A stretch of 64,000 bases of DNA from Crotalaria pallida. Its lineage: Eukaryota > Streptophyta > Magnoliopsida > Fabales > Fabaceae. Shown piece by piece: positions 11,721-23,815 of the stretch. The stretch spans positions 124,045,706 to 124,109,705 of the forward strand of contig CM075650.1 of assembly GCA_037953625.1 (NCBI GenBank), in the 5' to 3' direction. A program made the position numbers and the translations under genes. The number at the start of each line of letters is the position of its first letter. The stretch's first letter is position 1. The notes beneath the pieces were generated by a model. That model had not been told where the DNA came from, did no database searches, and saw only the letters and a list, made by a program, of their open reading frames with translations.

Positions 11721-13105
11721 GGGCGCACGCATCCCAAGGCATACACACACCCAGACAAGGGCAACCAGCTGTCAAAAAGGAATCTTTGCTTACTTCATTC
11801 AATCCTTCCCAAGGCAAAGCCAGGAAAGGCAAGGCTTTCACTCCTCTCCTCCTGCAGCCATTAAATGACCAAGCCAAAAGGAGGAAACAAACAAAGGGGA
11901 CCTAATAAAGAAGGAATATGCAGCGACCAAGGTGGAAAAGTGCCATGAACCAGTGGATAAACTGAGGAAAGCAATAACCAGTCGGCAAAGAATACACTAT
12001 AAATAGAGAGACTTCAACTCCCATAAAAACAACAACAGAAGAGGGACAGGCAACAAGAGCTACATCACCAAAAATGGGTGATCAGTTAAGAGCAACAAAA
12101 AGGCAACACAAACACACAGACATCGTTCTTTCCCTCTAAGCTTCAGAGAAAGAACCCGAGAGAGAAACACAAAAGAGGGAGATGCACCAGAAAGTGCACA
12201 CCTCCAGCCAATCATCTTAGCAACAACGCACCAGAGCAACAGTGACAATGTAGACAAAACACAAGTTCTTCTCTCTGCAACTTGGAGGAAGAACACGAGC
12301 GAAAGAGAAAGGTATTTAAGGAGAAAGAGGCCCCCAAGGCGAGCAGTAGAGCGCACGCCCCCTACTCCCTCCAAACTCGTCTGAAGCAACTGAACCAACT
12401 GAAGGAAGGAAATCAACTCAATCGACTACAGGAAATGCAAAACACAGAGGAAACACTGGTTCTATTCTCTAACACATAGAGAAGGAATGTCTGAAGGAAC
12501 AATAGTGAGAGACACGGAGAAGTGGAGGCCAAGGTGAACATCAAAGCGAACACCCTCCAGTCATGGGTGTAACAACTACACCATCATTGCAACCCCTACA
12601 GCAACGTTGCAAGAACTTCATCACCATTATGGCCTTGGATGTAACCTACATTCTCGGCGCAGAGGGCGCTCCCACAAAACCGGACTATCGAAGGCGTGCC
12701 TCACCACTGTAAAACTAGTACTGACGGTACCCATTCACTTGTAACATCTGTAGTATTTGTACGCCTAAAAGGGCACCCTCACAAAGCTGAACCACCAAAG
12801 GTGTACCGCCACAATAGAAGTAATGACTATAGCCATCTGTAGTATTTGTACACACTGAAGGGCATCCCCACCGACTATCAAGGGCGTGCCTATCAGAAGT
12901 AACCAACTGTAGTATGTGCACATCTCAAAGGGCGTTCCCCTTCACTGTCAAAGGGCGCACCTGTCTACAATAAAAACAATACGTAGCATTCCTTCATTCG
13001 TACAAACTGTAGAAATGGAGACCATAACTTCATTAAGCTTACAAACCCAATTAACCCCAGTTAATCCCTGATAACCCTTATCTTTAAATAAAAAGATTCG
13101 AAACA
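11721..13105 (+). repeat. 5' LTR of the Tat/Ogre-like element (5' truncated)
   Basis: It matches 21135-22521 closely. The break at about 11721 falls at the homologous point GGCGCAC. Its end GATTCGAAACA is followed by the primer site. It contains a TATA box at 11998-12005 and diverged repeats at about 12660-12970, built on CTGTAGTATTTGTAC and AAGGGC[AG]-type words. Confidence 0.85.
11998..12005 (+). promoter_or_regulatory. TATA box of the 5' LTR
   Basis: TATAAATA sits in the context ACACTATAAATAGAGAGACTTC and is identical at 21411-21418 in the 3' LTR. This is the probable core promoter of the Tat/Ogre-like element. Confidence 0.75.
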
Positions 13106-13108
13106 ATT

Positions 13109-13126
13109 TGGCGACTCCGCTGGGGA
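13109..13126 (+). other. Primer binding site, tRNA-Arg type
   Basis: TGGCGACTCCGCTGGGGA begins three bases after the 5' LTR. It fits the complement of the CCA end of a plant tRNA-Arg, unlike the tRNA-Met sites of the other elements here. Confidence 0.75.
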
Positions 13127-16123
13127 AGTTATGGCTCCGAACGGTGAAGGAAATGCTCCCAGAAGCGTTGCTCCAAAGATGGCTCCTGAAGGCGCTCATA
13201 GATATCAATAGTCTCCAACTGAAGAAGTGTTGCGGGAAGGAGGTGGTCATTCAGTCCAAAAGCGACCTCCTCGGAAGGCAGTCTGCTCCCAAAAGGTGAG
13301 CTCCCTAGAAGGCGCTCTTCAGAGAGCGATCTCATCAGAAGACGTGCTCACAGAAGGCGACCAGCTTCTCAAAAGGCGATCACGCAACCAGAGGGTTGAA
13401 AGTACGCTCTGACTGAAGAAGGCGCCACATTACCGAAAGTAGAAACTCAGGATCAAAGGCGCAACCAGAGAGTTTACATGGAAAAATGCTTCGTGTTATC
13501 TGCACTGTGAGCTAAGTACACACGATCCTTGACTCGTTCTAACTTATCATTCATATGCTAGTAAGTCTTTCCGTGAATTTCATCATATGAATCTGATGAA
13601 ATGAAAAATTCATTGTGTCCAATCACATGTCAATTATTTTATGAGAAATTGAAGGAAATAATCATAGTATGCTTGTACGTATTATCCCGTTAGCTTTTGA
13701 ATACACCTATGGCAACCTTGATATGATCGCCTTCGTATGATAACATGGTCTCGTTTTTATGCTGAAAACAATAATTTATTTTTACTCTGTCTTGAATAGC
13801 ATTGTCGAAACATGATATTATATGAAGATTGTTTGACTCTTGTATGTCATGGCTTACAATTGCATATGTGTGATCAGAATCATGAATGATGTCGCTCTGA
13901 TATGTATCAAATATTTGGCTAGAGAAGCAATAATTAAATAACTTTGTACATCTGAATATTTACTGAAGAACTGAAATCAATATATCATACTAGTCATTTC
14001 CGCCACAGTCCTGTTAACTTTTCTTGGCTCAGCCATGACATGATATGAAGAAACCATTTTTCACAGTTCCATCTTGCAACATAATGTTTCACATCATAAG
14101 TTGCATGATTTAGACGCTGAGAAGGCATGATCTAGGAAAAGCGTTACATGAAAACATGATCTTGACAATGTTACATAATGACGCATAATTGATTTCATAC
14201 ATGACCTAACTGACAAAGCGGACATGCACGGCATGAGAATATCCGAAAAATGAAAATTGTTTATGTAGGAGCCACTTCCTAAGATTTGAGAAGCCATTAG
14301 CACGCTCTCAGGTCATGACTCACTATGTTTTGCTAAGAGGCTCAATGCCATGGGAGGATCGCTTCTTCCACCCTGGACAACAAACACCTGATATGTCTAC
14401 AGCAGAGAAGCGCTCCACGTCTCGCCCAGTAAAAGAGAAGGCCAGGCGATCAAAATCAAAGTATCAGAAAGCGAGTGAGTAAGCAAGAACAAAGTATCAG
14501 AAACATAACACACAAGTAGAAAAAATCGGTGAAAAAATTAAGCAAACAAGATTAAAGGAAGAGAAATAATGAAATCATGCCAGCAGGCGGACCCTGAAGC
14601 TGATAGTAAGAAATTCAGAACCAGAAGGCGAACGTAGAGTCATGGTGGCAAGGCGCATGTCATCCTTTCAAGCAGAAGTAATCATGCATTTAGTATAAAC
14701 TGATTGACAAGACAAAAGGCGGAACAAGCAAAGGCGAGAAAAGCAAAGTTAAATCAAAGTCTCATGTAAAGTTGAATTGCCCAGATGAAATCCAAGGCGC
14801 ATAAAAAATAAACAGTGTTGAAGCTAGAAATCCTGAAGTAAATCAAAAATAGAATGTTACTAACCCGAAAAATCTAAAAGCAAAGTTGTATGAGAAGCTG
14901 ACGGTGAATTCAAATCAGATAGATGAAGGCGATTTCAAAACAAAAGCGCACCGAGGAAGTAATTGAAGAACAAACACATGTGCAAAAGCTGACACAACTG
15001 AATCCGAGTATAAGCACGGATCAAACAGAAGATATGCCCAGGCAAACCAGCCAGCCAATTGCAAAGGTGTACAACTGTAAGGCGTACAACTGCAAGGCGT
15101 GCATGAAAAGGCGTACATGCAACATGAGGCATAAAATCATATACAAGAACAAGGTGCAAGACGAAAGCAAGCCAAAAAGCGTGCAAGTGACTGACCCAGG
15201 ACTGTTCCAAACTTAGCATAACGATGGCGAGCTCAGTTTACCTAATGATTGAACAACTGCCAAGCTAAAATCTTGAGTCCATCGTAGTCTGCTCTCATAA
15301 GCAAGCCAAAGCATTCTGACACAAGTCAAACGAAGAAGTCTATAGTAATAAAAAGCCCTTGAAGCAAGGCGCATCTGAGCTTATTCACACATGAAAGAAG
15401 ACTATGCGAAAGCGAGAATGAGCACAAAGTCAAAGAAGCCAGCACAATCTAAGAAATCCAAGTGGTTACAAATTGATGGTATCAAGAAAAGTAACACCAA
15501 TGACAAGAGGTGTTACGAAGCACAAGCAATCAGAGTCAAACAATCAATCAGGAGCAAGGTAGCGCCTATGATAGGAGGTGCCAACAGAAAATCTTGAAGC
15601 GACACTGACGACATGAGGTGTCCCCAAAAAGCCCAAATGATACTGATGACATGAGGTATCGTTGTAGCAAGTACCCTCAAACAGGGTCAACAATGCCAAA
15701 ATGCGAGGTTCAACGCTTCAAAAAAAAAAGAAGAAGAGAAAAAGAAGAGAAGAAGAAAAGGAAAAGAAAAGAAAAAGAATGAACAAGTGTTGAACCGTAC
15801 CGCGGGCACAAGACGCCTTATCGCGGCACCCGGATAGACCTCTCTGAAAACAAATTTCCGGGATCAAACGTGGGCGAAGTACGCCATATCGCGAGGCTAG
15901 AAAAGGTCCCGGGAAACAAGGGCGCTGGTCTTAAACGCAGGCGGAAAAAATCTGTAGAAAAAGAGGTTGGCTAACGAAAGATCCAAGGCGATCCGTTAGC
16001 TTATAAAGCCCCAAAGCGGCAAACTGAAAAGGCCCAAAGTGGCAAAACCTGTAGAATGTGCCCAATGTGCACCCTAAAAAATGTGTGTGCCCAATGTGCA
16101 CCCTAAAGAAAAAGAAAGAGAAA
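13127..16123 (+). other. Non-coding, purine-rich interior of the Tat/Ogre-like element
   Basis: There is no recognisable gag or pol domain in about 3 kb. Short frames occur but have no family signature. AGAAGGCG-type words recur at 13140-13450. A strongly purine-biased tract of A and G runs from about 15719 to 15781. ATGACATGAGG words appear from 15614 and lead into the tandem array that follows. Confidence 0.6.
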
Positions 16124-16456
16124 GCGTGCCCAACGTGCACCTTGAAAAAAAATTTGGCACCAATGACATGAGGGGCCATTATTCAGAAAAAAGAGAAAGA
16201 AGCGTGCCCAACGTGCACCTTGAAAAAAAAATTTGGCACCAATGACATGAGGGGCCATTATTCAGGAAAAAGAGAAAGAAGCGTGCCCAACGTGCACCTT
16301 GAAAAAAAAATTTGGCATCAATGACATGAGGGGTCATTATTCAAAAAAAAAAAGGCATGCCCAACGTGCACCTGGAAAACTTGGCACCAATGACATGAGG
16401 GGCCATTACTGAAAATAACTTGGAAAAATCTTTGGCACCAATGACATGAGGGGCCG
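16124..16456 (+). repeat. Tandem repeat, units of about 73-79 bp
   Basis: Units start at 16124, 16202, 16281 and 16354 with GCGTGCCCAACGTGCACC or a variant. Each continues through an A run, TTTGGCACCAATGACATGAG and GGGCCATTA. The last units are shortened (to about 16456). Diverged copies lie at 16040-16120. Unit length varies through the A run. Confidence 0.8.
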
Positions 16457-16791
16457 CTGCTAAAAAAAAGAAAAGAAAACATGCAGTGATAATACTACAT
16501 AGGCACCAGACAGAAGTGCACGCATACAAAGCTCCTGTAGAAGCATCAAAATCTATACAGCCTATCTCAAAATATCCAACGCTAGCAGGGAAAGAGATGT
16601 CAAAGGAAAAGAAGCTGGAAAAGTCAGTTCATACAAAGAGTCAAGAACCAGTGGCAAATTCTAAGTAAAGGCGACAAAAGTCAAATCCGATTAAAGACAT
16701 ACAAAACGTGGAGCCAAAGAAGAACAGTAGCTGAAGCCATAATCTAAAAAGCAGAACGACCAAGTAACAGCATATGCAGTGAAAATAGCGC

Positions 16792-19700
16792 CTACATGCT
16801 AAAAAGGGAATTCAAAGAGGTGTCCCTGCAAACTTCTTCATAGGCGTGCTTCCGGGCGGCTAAATCATTAATCTCCTTATCAAGTCGCTCCAACTCTGAA
16901 GTTGTCTGATCAAGTTGAGAAGAAAGTTCCTTAATGCGGGAGGCTAACGGAGTACGGCGTTCCTGCAGGGAGCGCTCGGCTTTAGCCAAATCGGCATCAT
17001 CAAACGGAGGGTGCAAACTCTCAAAACCAGCGATGGCATTCTCAAGCCAAGCACTAGAATAATGCTGAAACTTGAGTGAATACAAGCAATCCAGAATCTC
17101 AGCTTTGTCCTCTCATGGCAAGGCATCCACGTCAACTGAACGAACCAACAAGAACATCTGCAGCAAGGTGCGTGAAGCGGACTCCCTAAAAAGGTGAGGA
17201 AACGAGGCACAAGGCGGTACCAGGGCAGGGTGATCAAGGAGGAATGAATCAACCAAAGACTGATCATCAGCATCCAATGAACCGCGAGACCTAGCGGAAA
17301 GTGCACCTGCAAAGCACACCACAACACGCACAGAGATAATGAGACAGAAAGTAAAGCAAAGAAAAGGAAAGAACCCAACTTGGGTCAAGCAAAGGAAAGA
17401 ATACTTACAAACCGAAGAAGACCCTGGGGAAGCAGAGACATGGCCTGCCCTCACGGAAGGAGTTTGAAAGTGGGAAGCCTCATGCATAGAACGCCCATCA
17501 GGAGGAGCGGTTACACTCCTAGGACCTTCGACCACACTGGTCGAAGCTAGGCCCTTATCAGCAGAAGGGATAAAAACCATGGGGGCAGAAGGCTCTCCAA
17601 CCGGAATCTCAGCAGTAACACCAGCTTGGCTCTCCGCGGGAGCAGAGACATCCATCTCAACGTCCATCTCGTCAAGCATGGTTTCTCCCTCGCCAAATAC
17701 ATCTTTAAACCTTTGAATATCAGCAATGACTTCATCAACAACATCAGTAGTACCTGAAGGGCCCTCCGAAGGCACACCCTTGGAGGTAACGGAAACACTT
17801 TTGAAAACACCAACTGGGGGCATGGAAGAACCAGTATCCTCACGAACAGCAGAATTAAGAGGGACAGAAGAGGTAGCATCCCCACCAACAAAAGGCTGAT
17901 GGCAGAAATCCATGGGGTCTTCACGATCAGGAACGGATGGAATTGTCGAAGGACTGATAGGAACGTGGCCACCTCCAGAAAATTGAGGCGAGGGCGACGC
18001 CGAAAAATGACCACCAGAACCGTCTACACCCAAAGGAAAGGAAAAGAATCAGTAATACCACAAAGATACCTGAGTAAAGCGTATTGAAAATAAAGAGGCC
18101 AAAGGAAAGCAAAGAAAAACCCGAAGGGCTGCAATAAGAGCAAGAAAAGGAAGAAGGCAAGAAATGAAACCTGGGGGGTATTCCTCCTCAGCGCCGCCAC
18201 TTTCAGCAGAATCATCATGGTAGGCCAAAAGAGAGTCATCCAAACCGGTCTCATTAGCATTATCCTGGACCAAGTCTATACGAGCAGGAGAAGAAGGAGC
18301 AATGTGAACACCAAAAGCTCGCAAGTGACTAGATCGGCGGGAGGGTGCGGCTGCAGCTGCCCTTTTCTTCTTCCGAGACGAGGCGGCGCCACTACCACCG
18401 CCTTTAGCAGGAGACTTGGAAACGGAGGGACCTTGAGAGGTGGTTTTCCTCTTGCCCCGTCTGAATGCAGCAGGGGAAGATGCAGTAGCCTTGCGCCCAG
18501 GCGAGTCTTCCTCATCTGAAAATGAAACAGAACAAAAGAATCAATACAAAGCAGAAAAAGGGGAAACAACAAAACAGAAAAATGGCCAAGATGTTCACCT
18601 TTAACTTTCTTCATGGAGGTGCAGAAGTAAGGATCATTGTATACGATAGGTAGCAAAGAAGGGGCCGAATGCTGTGAAGAGGCCTCGAAATCACGCAAAT
18701 GCTGGAGAATATCCTCATGAGATGTGATCCAACTACGCAAAACACCCCCAACACGGAAGGGAGAAACATGAACACGAGGGATTTCGGAAGCATCAAGAGA
18801 CGCACCAAAAAAGAGCACTTTAACTGAATCTTCTACAGGGGGATGCTCAATGTGAAGGGTGCAAGGGGCTTGATCACGCCCGAATTGTCTGGCCACACGA
18901 TCAGGGCGATAAACACAAGGCCAAAGAGCTCCGCCGTGGGCACTCTTACTGTCTAGAGGAACAAAACCAGGCAAACAGCGAGCGGTTAAAATCAACTTCC
19001 ACAAGTCATAAACCCCCTCAAAGCGGGCAGCGGTGTCATTTCTTGTGGCAAACTCTTCTTCATCGTACAAAGGATGCAGGGGGTCACCACCCTCCATGAT
19101 ATTGCCCAAGTAAGGACGAAATACAAACTTATCTTCCAAATCGATCAGGGAAATCAAGGGTTCTCTTGGAAAGCCTCTTGTCCAACACCAAGAGCGAGGC
19201 TCCAAATCAGTGGCATTACCAGAAGGAGAGAGCCTAACCGTAGTCTGGAAAGCGCTCAAACAAGAAGTACTGAAGAAAAATTAAGTCAATGTAGGAATTT
19301 ATCGCGAAGCGTCCATGGGAGATTCGCATCTGTTTTGCCACTTGGTCAAGGCGAGCATACAAGCCGCCTAAGTAAAAAGAAGCAAGAGGAAGGTGGATGC
19401 CTTCTGCCAAGGAGCAAGCGAAAAGAAAAACACATGGGCTCACAGATTCCCACGGAGGACCAGGAAACACATACCTACTCAACCAAAAGGCAATGAAAGC
19501 AGCACGAGAAAGGCATTGATTCTTGACGGGCCCAGCTTGAAACTTGCCATCATGAAAGTCACCGAAAAAATATCTAACCCAGCTAGCAAAGGTATATTTG
19601 AAAGAAGAGCGTTGGCTCACCCTCTGACTTCTCGGAACCAAGTTTCCAGTACCCCTCACTCTCTAAGAAGAGGAACCTCTTGCATAAGAAACACGCCTTC

Positions 19701-20517
19701 GCTTGAAAAGATCTCGCGAGTACTTGGCGCTGAGAGCCGAAGCAGCCTTCAACTCCACTGACAATTCAGAAAGGCGTTCATCAACACCTTCTACATCGAA
19801 GCCTCTATCTCCAAAGGACGGAAGCTTGAGAAGTACAACCACATCCTCCAGGGTTGGAGTAAACTCCCCCCATGATGTCAAGAAAGTATGAGTAGAGGAA
19901 CACCAACGTTGCATCAGAACCAACAAATCCTCAGGCTTGCAGTTAGCGCCGAGTCGAGGGGACGCTTTGATCGCAGCAGTGACGCCTACTCTCTCCAAAA
20001 TAGCCACAAATGCAGTATCAGTAGAAAACATGTGATCAACCCACTCCTGCCAACCGTTCGTGCCTCCAACACGAACATTGAAATTCAAATCCACCCAGGG
20101 AAACTCTGAGCGGCGAAGACAAGAACGGAGTAGTGAAGAGCCTAATGCACAGTGATCCTTGTGGTAGGACGGCGAAGAGATGAGTTCGGCGGCATCCTCG
20201 GGAACCACCGTGGCTTTGGTAGAAGGGCCAACAAGGAGATCGCCTGAGTCTGGGCCGAAAGGTGAATCCACCTTCACCCCCGCTGCCCAACGGTGATGAC
20301 CTGGTTCGACGGGATAGGAACGAGGACAAGGAAGTCGTTGCAAGAAACAGTAAGAAATGGGGCCAGGAAGTTGAATCACTTCCTCAGAACTCGAAGAGAC
20401 ATCTTCAACTTCGGAAGGAGCAGTAGCCTTGGACCTTGACAAGGTAGTAGCAAATGCAGAAGCAAGCAAGAGACAAAAGAGATCGAGAAGGGAAGAAGAC
20501 GAAGAACAGAGAGGCAA
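16792..20517 (-). pseudogene. Antisense plant-mobile-domain gene, four exons, inactivated
   Basis: The gene runs opposite to the element. Exon 1 (about 20517-18599) encodes the plant mobile domain: WGEFTPTLEDVVVLLKLP, FIAFWLSRYVFPGPPWESVS, LAEGIHLPLASFYLGGLYARLD and CVYRPDRVARQFGRDQ. Exon 2 (18515-18171) is basic and serine-rich, with KKKRAAAAA. Exon 3 (18023-17409) is acidic and low-complexity. Exon 4 (17306-16792) ends in a coiled-coil-like segment (RIKELSSQLDQTTSELERL). Introns 18598-18516, 18170-18024 and 17408-17307 have GT...AG ends; all are phase 1 and keep the frame open. Damage: TAG at 19663-19665, a frameshift near 19240, and TGA at 17113-17115, each with homologous coding continuing beyond. 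No ATG begins exon 1, so an upstream exon or lost start is likely. Plant mobile domains occur in host MAIN-type proteins and in transposons; the role here is unknown. Confidence 0.8.
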
Positions 20518-20822
20518 CAGGGAGGTTTTCTGTTTTGAGAAAGGTGAGAAGTGAAAGAGGATGCCTTAGGTAGTAAAGGAAGAAAGTGAATAAGTGGAGG
20601 TAGGAAGTTGAGCAGAGCAACTGAAGAGTTAATGGAAGTTTTGAAAGAAGAAGAGTATGTGGAAAGGAGGGAACGTGGGGAAGCGTGCAAAAGCCAAGGA
20701 CTGAAGGGTATTGCCTTCTCCCCCTGTCGACACGTGGAATGCAGCAGGAGAATGAGAGAAGAGAAAAAAGAAAAGAAGGAAAAAAAAAGGGTTTGCACTA
20801 AAAGGATAGTCTTCCTTTCATT

Positions 20823-20836
20823 GCAAAGGGGGCAAT
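20823..20836 (+). other. Polypurine tract of the Tat/Ogre-like element
   Basis: GCAAAGGGGGCAAT directly precedes the 3' LTR start TGTTGATACC. Confidence 0.75.
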
Positions 20837-22521
20837 TGTTGATACCCAAAAATAAGTGGTCCATTAACAAGGCCCAATTGCATGACAAGGCCCAAATCCA
20901 TCATGGAAGCTAAAAATTACCTAACAAATAATGAGCTAAGAAAAGCACGTGACAAACACCTACAGTGCAAAGGCGTCCTCCTCTGTACGTCTTCCCGAAG
21001 AAAATATGAAGCACCTCGTTAACATAGCCAGGAGGAAAAGAGAGAGCGACTAGCAGCGTTGCAGTAGTCGCAAAGCCCAAGAAATATAGCTGTGGCGAGG
21101 AGAAGGCGTCAGAAGCACCAAAGTTACGGGTAAAGGCGCACCCATCCCAAGGCGTACACACACCCAGACAAGGGCAACCAGCTGTCAAAAAGGAATCTTT
21201 GCTTACTTCATTCAATCCTTCCCAAGGCAAAGCCAGGAAAGGCAAGACTTGCACTCCTCTCCTCCTGCAGCCATTAAATGACCAAGCCAAAAGGAGGAAA
21301 CAAACAAAGGGGACCTGATAAAGAAGGAATATGCAGCGACCAAGGTGGAAAAGTGCCATGGACCAGTGGATAAAGTGAGGAAAGCAATAACCAGTGGGCA
21401 AAGAATACACTATAAATAGAGAGACTTCACCTCCCATAAAGACAACAACAACAGAAGAGGGACAGGCAACAAGAGCTACATCACCAAAAACGGGTGATCA
21501 GTTAAGAGCAACAAAAGGCAACACAAACACACAAACACCGTTCTTTCCCTCTAAGCTTCAGAGAAAGAACCCGAGAGAGAAACACAAAAGGGGGAGATGC
21601 ACTAGAAAGCGCACACCTCCAGCCAATCATCTTAGCAACAACGCACCAGAGCAATAGTGACAATGTACACAAAACACAAGTTCTTCTCTTTGCAACTTGG
21701 AGGAAGAACACGAGCGAAAGAGAAAGGTATTTAAGGAGAAAGAGGCCCCCAAGGCGAGCAGTAGAGAGCACGCCCCCTACTCCCTCCAAACCCGTCTGAA
21801 GCAATTGAACCAACTGAAGGAAGGAAATCAACTCAATCGACTCCAGGAAATGAAAAACACAGAGGAAACACTAGTTCTATTCTCTAACACTTAGAGAAGG
21901 AATGTCTGAAGGAACAACAGTGAGAGACACGGAGAAGTGGAGGCCAAGGTGAACATCAAAGCGAACACCCTCCAGTCATGAGTGTAACAACTACACCATC
22001 ATTGCAACCCCTACAGCAACGTTGCAAGAACTTCATCACCATTATGGCCACGGATGTAACCTGCATTCTCGGCGCAGAGGGCGCTCCCACAAAACCGGAC
22101 TATCAAAGGCGTGCCTCACCACTGTAAAACTAGTACTGACGGTGCCCATTCACTTGTAACATCTGTAGTATTTGTACGCCTTAAAGGGCACCCTCACAAA
22201 GCTGAACCACCAAAGGCGTACCGCCACAATAGAAGTAATGACTATAGCCATCTGTAGTATTTGTACACACTGAAGGGCGTCCCCACCGACTATCAAGGGC
22301 GTGCCTATCAGAAGTAACCAACTGTAGTATGTGCACATCTCAAAGGGTGTTCCCCTTCACTGTCAAACGGCGCACCTGTCTGCAATAAAAACAATACGTA
22401 GCATTCCTTCATTCATAAAAACTGTAGAAATGGAGACCATAACTTCATTAAGCTTACGAACCCAATTAACCCCAATTAATCCCTGCATAACCCTTATCTT
22501 TAAATAAAAAGATCCGAAACA
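20837..22521 (+). repeat. 3' LTR of the Tat/Ogre-like element (full length)
   Basis: This is a complete 1685 bp copy bounded by TGTTGATACC and CCGAAACA. The first 298 bp (20837-21134) are missing from the 5' copy. The following bases (CCCTTTCTTTC) belong to the older host repeat. Confidence 0.85.
21411..21418 (+). promoter_or_regulatory. TATA box of the 3' LTR
   Basis: TATAAATA, the counterpart of 11998-12005. It could drive transcription outward into the flank. Confidence 0.7.
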
Positions 22522-23100
22522 CCCTTTCTTTCTTTTCTCTCTCTATTTTCACTTTGAACTTTCACTCTTTCTCATTCCTTCTCTTTATTGTTGTATGAGA
22601 CATTCATCATTCTTTTTCATTTCACTCAATTTCCTCACTTTACCCTCCACTCCAGGGAAAGACCAAATCGGGAGTAAGTGTCCCTCTACCACTGCTTGCA
22701 CGGTAAAAGCTACTCTTTCTCAGTCCAGTACAGCTTGGGTTAAAGGCCCAAGTTGGCTATAGCTGGGAACCACCCTCAACCGGTCCCGAAGTGACTCTGT
22801 GACCGATAGAATTATCGTTGTTAACGCGGAACCAATCCCCCAACACGAGTGGCCAATTCGTGCCCTCCTAGGAGATCAAAGTTCCACCCAACGACAATTC
22901 CCGCGGTTGTTTCATTAGCACAACCTAGTCACATACCACTCACGCATATCCACGTCTTGTCTTTCCCAACTTCCTCACCGCCCACCTTATAACTTCAGGA
23001 TATTCGCTTCTATGTACAGCAGCTTACATTCTCAATTAGATTCAAATTCAATTTATAACTTTTCCAAATTGAATGACTCAATTGATTTAGAATCCCACTT
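22522..23100 (-). repeat. Fragment of an older reverse-oriented gypsy LTR (D)
   Basis: This stretch aligns with the solo LTR: TACCCTCCACTCCAGGGAAA (22631) against CCCCTCCACTCTGGGGAAAA (60481), and the block with CGGAACCAATCCCCCAACAC (22826) against CGGACCAATCCCCGACACG (60705). It is the older repeat into which the Tat/Ogre-like element and gypsy A inserted. It contains hairpin-type sequence (CTTGGG...CCCAAG near 22733). Its ends are unresolved. Confidence 0.6.
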
Positions 23101-23815
23101 TGTGACACCCTTCCGAATTACCCAAATATAAAATAGTGTTTAAGCTATTATATTGGATAGTATATGGACTTGTGAGTGATAAGAAAATATGGAAATAAAA
23201 TTTTCTTTTAAAGCGGGTGCACAAATCGTCATTTGGAATTCTTGGAGAATAAGCTCTAAACCATTTCAAAACATTTGTATCGAGTTCGGCGATCTCTAAA
23301 ACCTTTTCGCAAATAGGGTAACATTCGCTATTTGGAAACATCTTTATATCATACAAGCAATTAAAGTTACCCATGCTTTGTTCGATAAAACTGATACCAT
23401 CAAATAATATTTATAGCCGAGCTCTTAACTAGATTAAATCAGAGTAAGCGGAAATTATTGGACTATGCAACTTGATAGAGTATAAACATAGGTTTTATAT
23501 ATAAGAAAGATAGTAAGTACATAGTCCCATAACAAAGTCTCCAAGTTCCAGAAGTACAAGTCCATCATCAGATCTACATAACATGTAACTACAACCCTAG
23601 AGTACTCCAAAAGTATATCTACACTATATGTACATAACCAAAATACAACTCTAGGGGTAATCACGTAGATCTGGCAGCATCAGATGTAGTAGTAGTAGTA
23701 GTAGTCTCCCAAAAGCCCAAGTAGAAAGGTAGTAGCATCATCATCACAGCATCAGCAGCAAATCTCCTCCACTCATCGGATCCTCGGATCCTCATCACAT
23801 ACTCTATACACGTAC

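Larger units (their letters stand above)
11721..22521 (+). mobile_element. Tat/Ogre-like non-autonomous LTR retrotransposon with antisense gene
   Basis: Direct repeats at 11721-13105 and 20837-22521 flank about 7.7 kb. The intact LTR starts TGTTGATACC and ends CCGAAACA (1685 bp). The 5' LTR lacks about its first 298 bp, so its TSD is lost. The primer site after the 5' LTR is TGGCGACTCCGCTGGGGA, which matches the 3' end type of plant tRNA-Arg and is characteristic of Ogre/Tat elements. A polypurine tract (GCAAAGGGGGCAAT) precedes the 3' LTR. The interior has no gag, protease, reverse transcriptase or integrase. It carries low-complexity tracts, tandem repeats and an antisense plant-mobile-domain pseudogene. 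The element must have been mobilised in trans. The Tat/Ogre assignment rests on the primer site and the extra antisense gene. Confidence 0.8.

Noticed and set aside
12060..12416. Minus-strand frames repeated in both Tat/Ogre-like LTRs (12060-12416, 21502-21831)
   Set aside because: They are shadows conserved only through LTR identity, with no domain and hydrophobic low-complexity translation.
16124..16456. Regular repeats suggestive of a CRISPR array
   Set aside because: Spacers are not unique, unit length drifts with an A run, and the context is a plant retrotransposon. The palindrome arrays were rejected as CRISPR for the same reasons.
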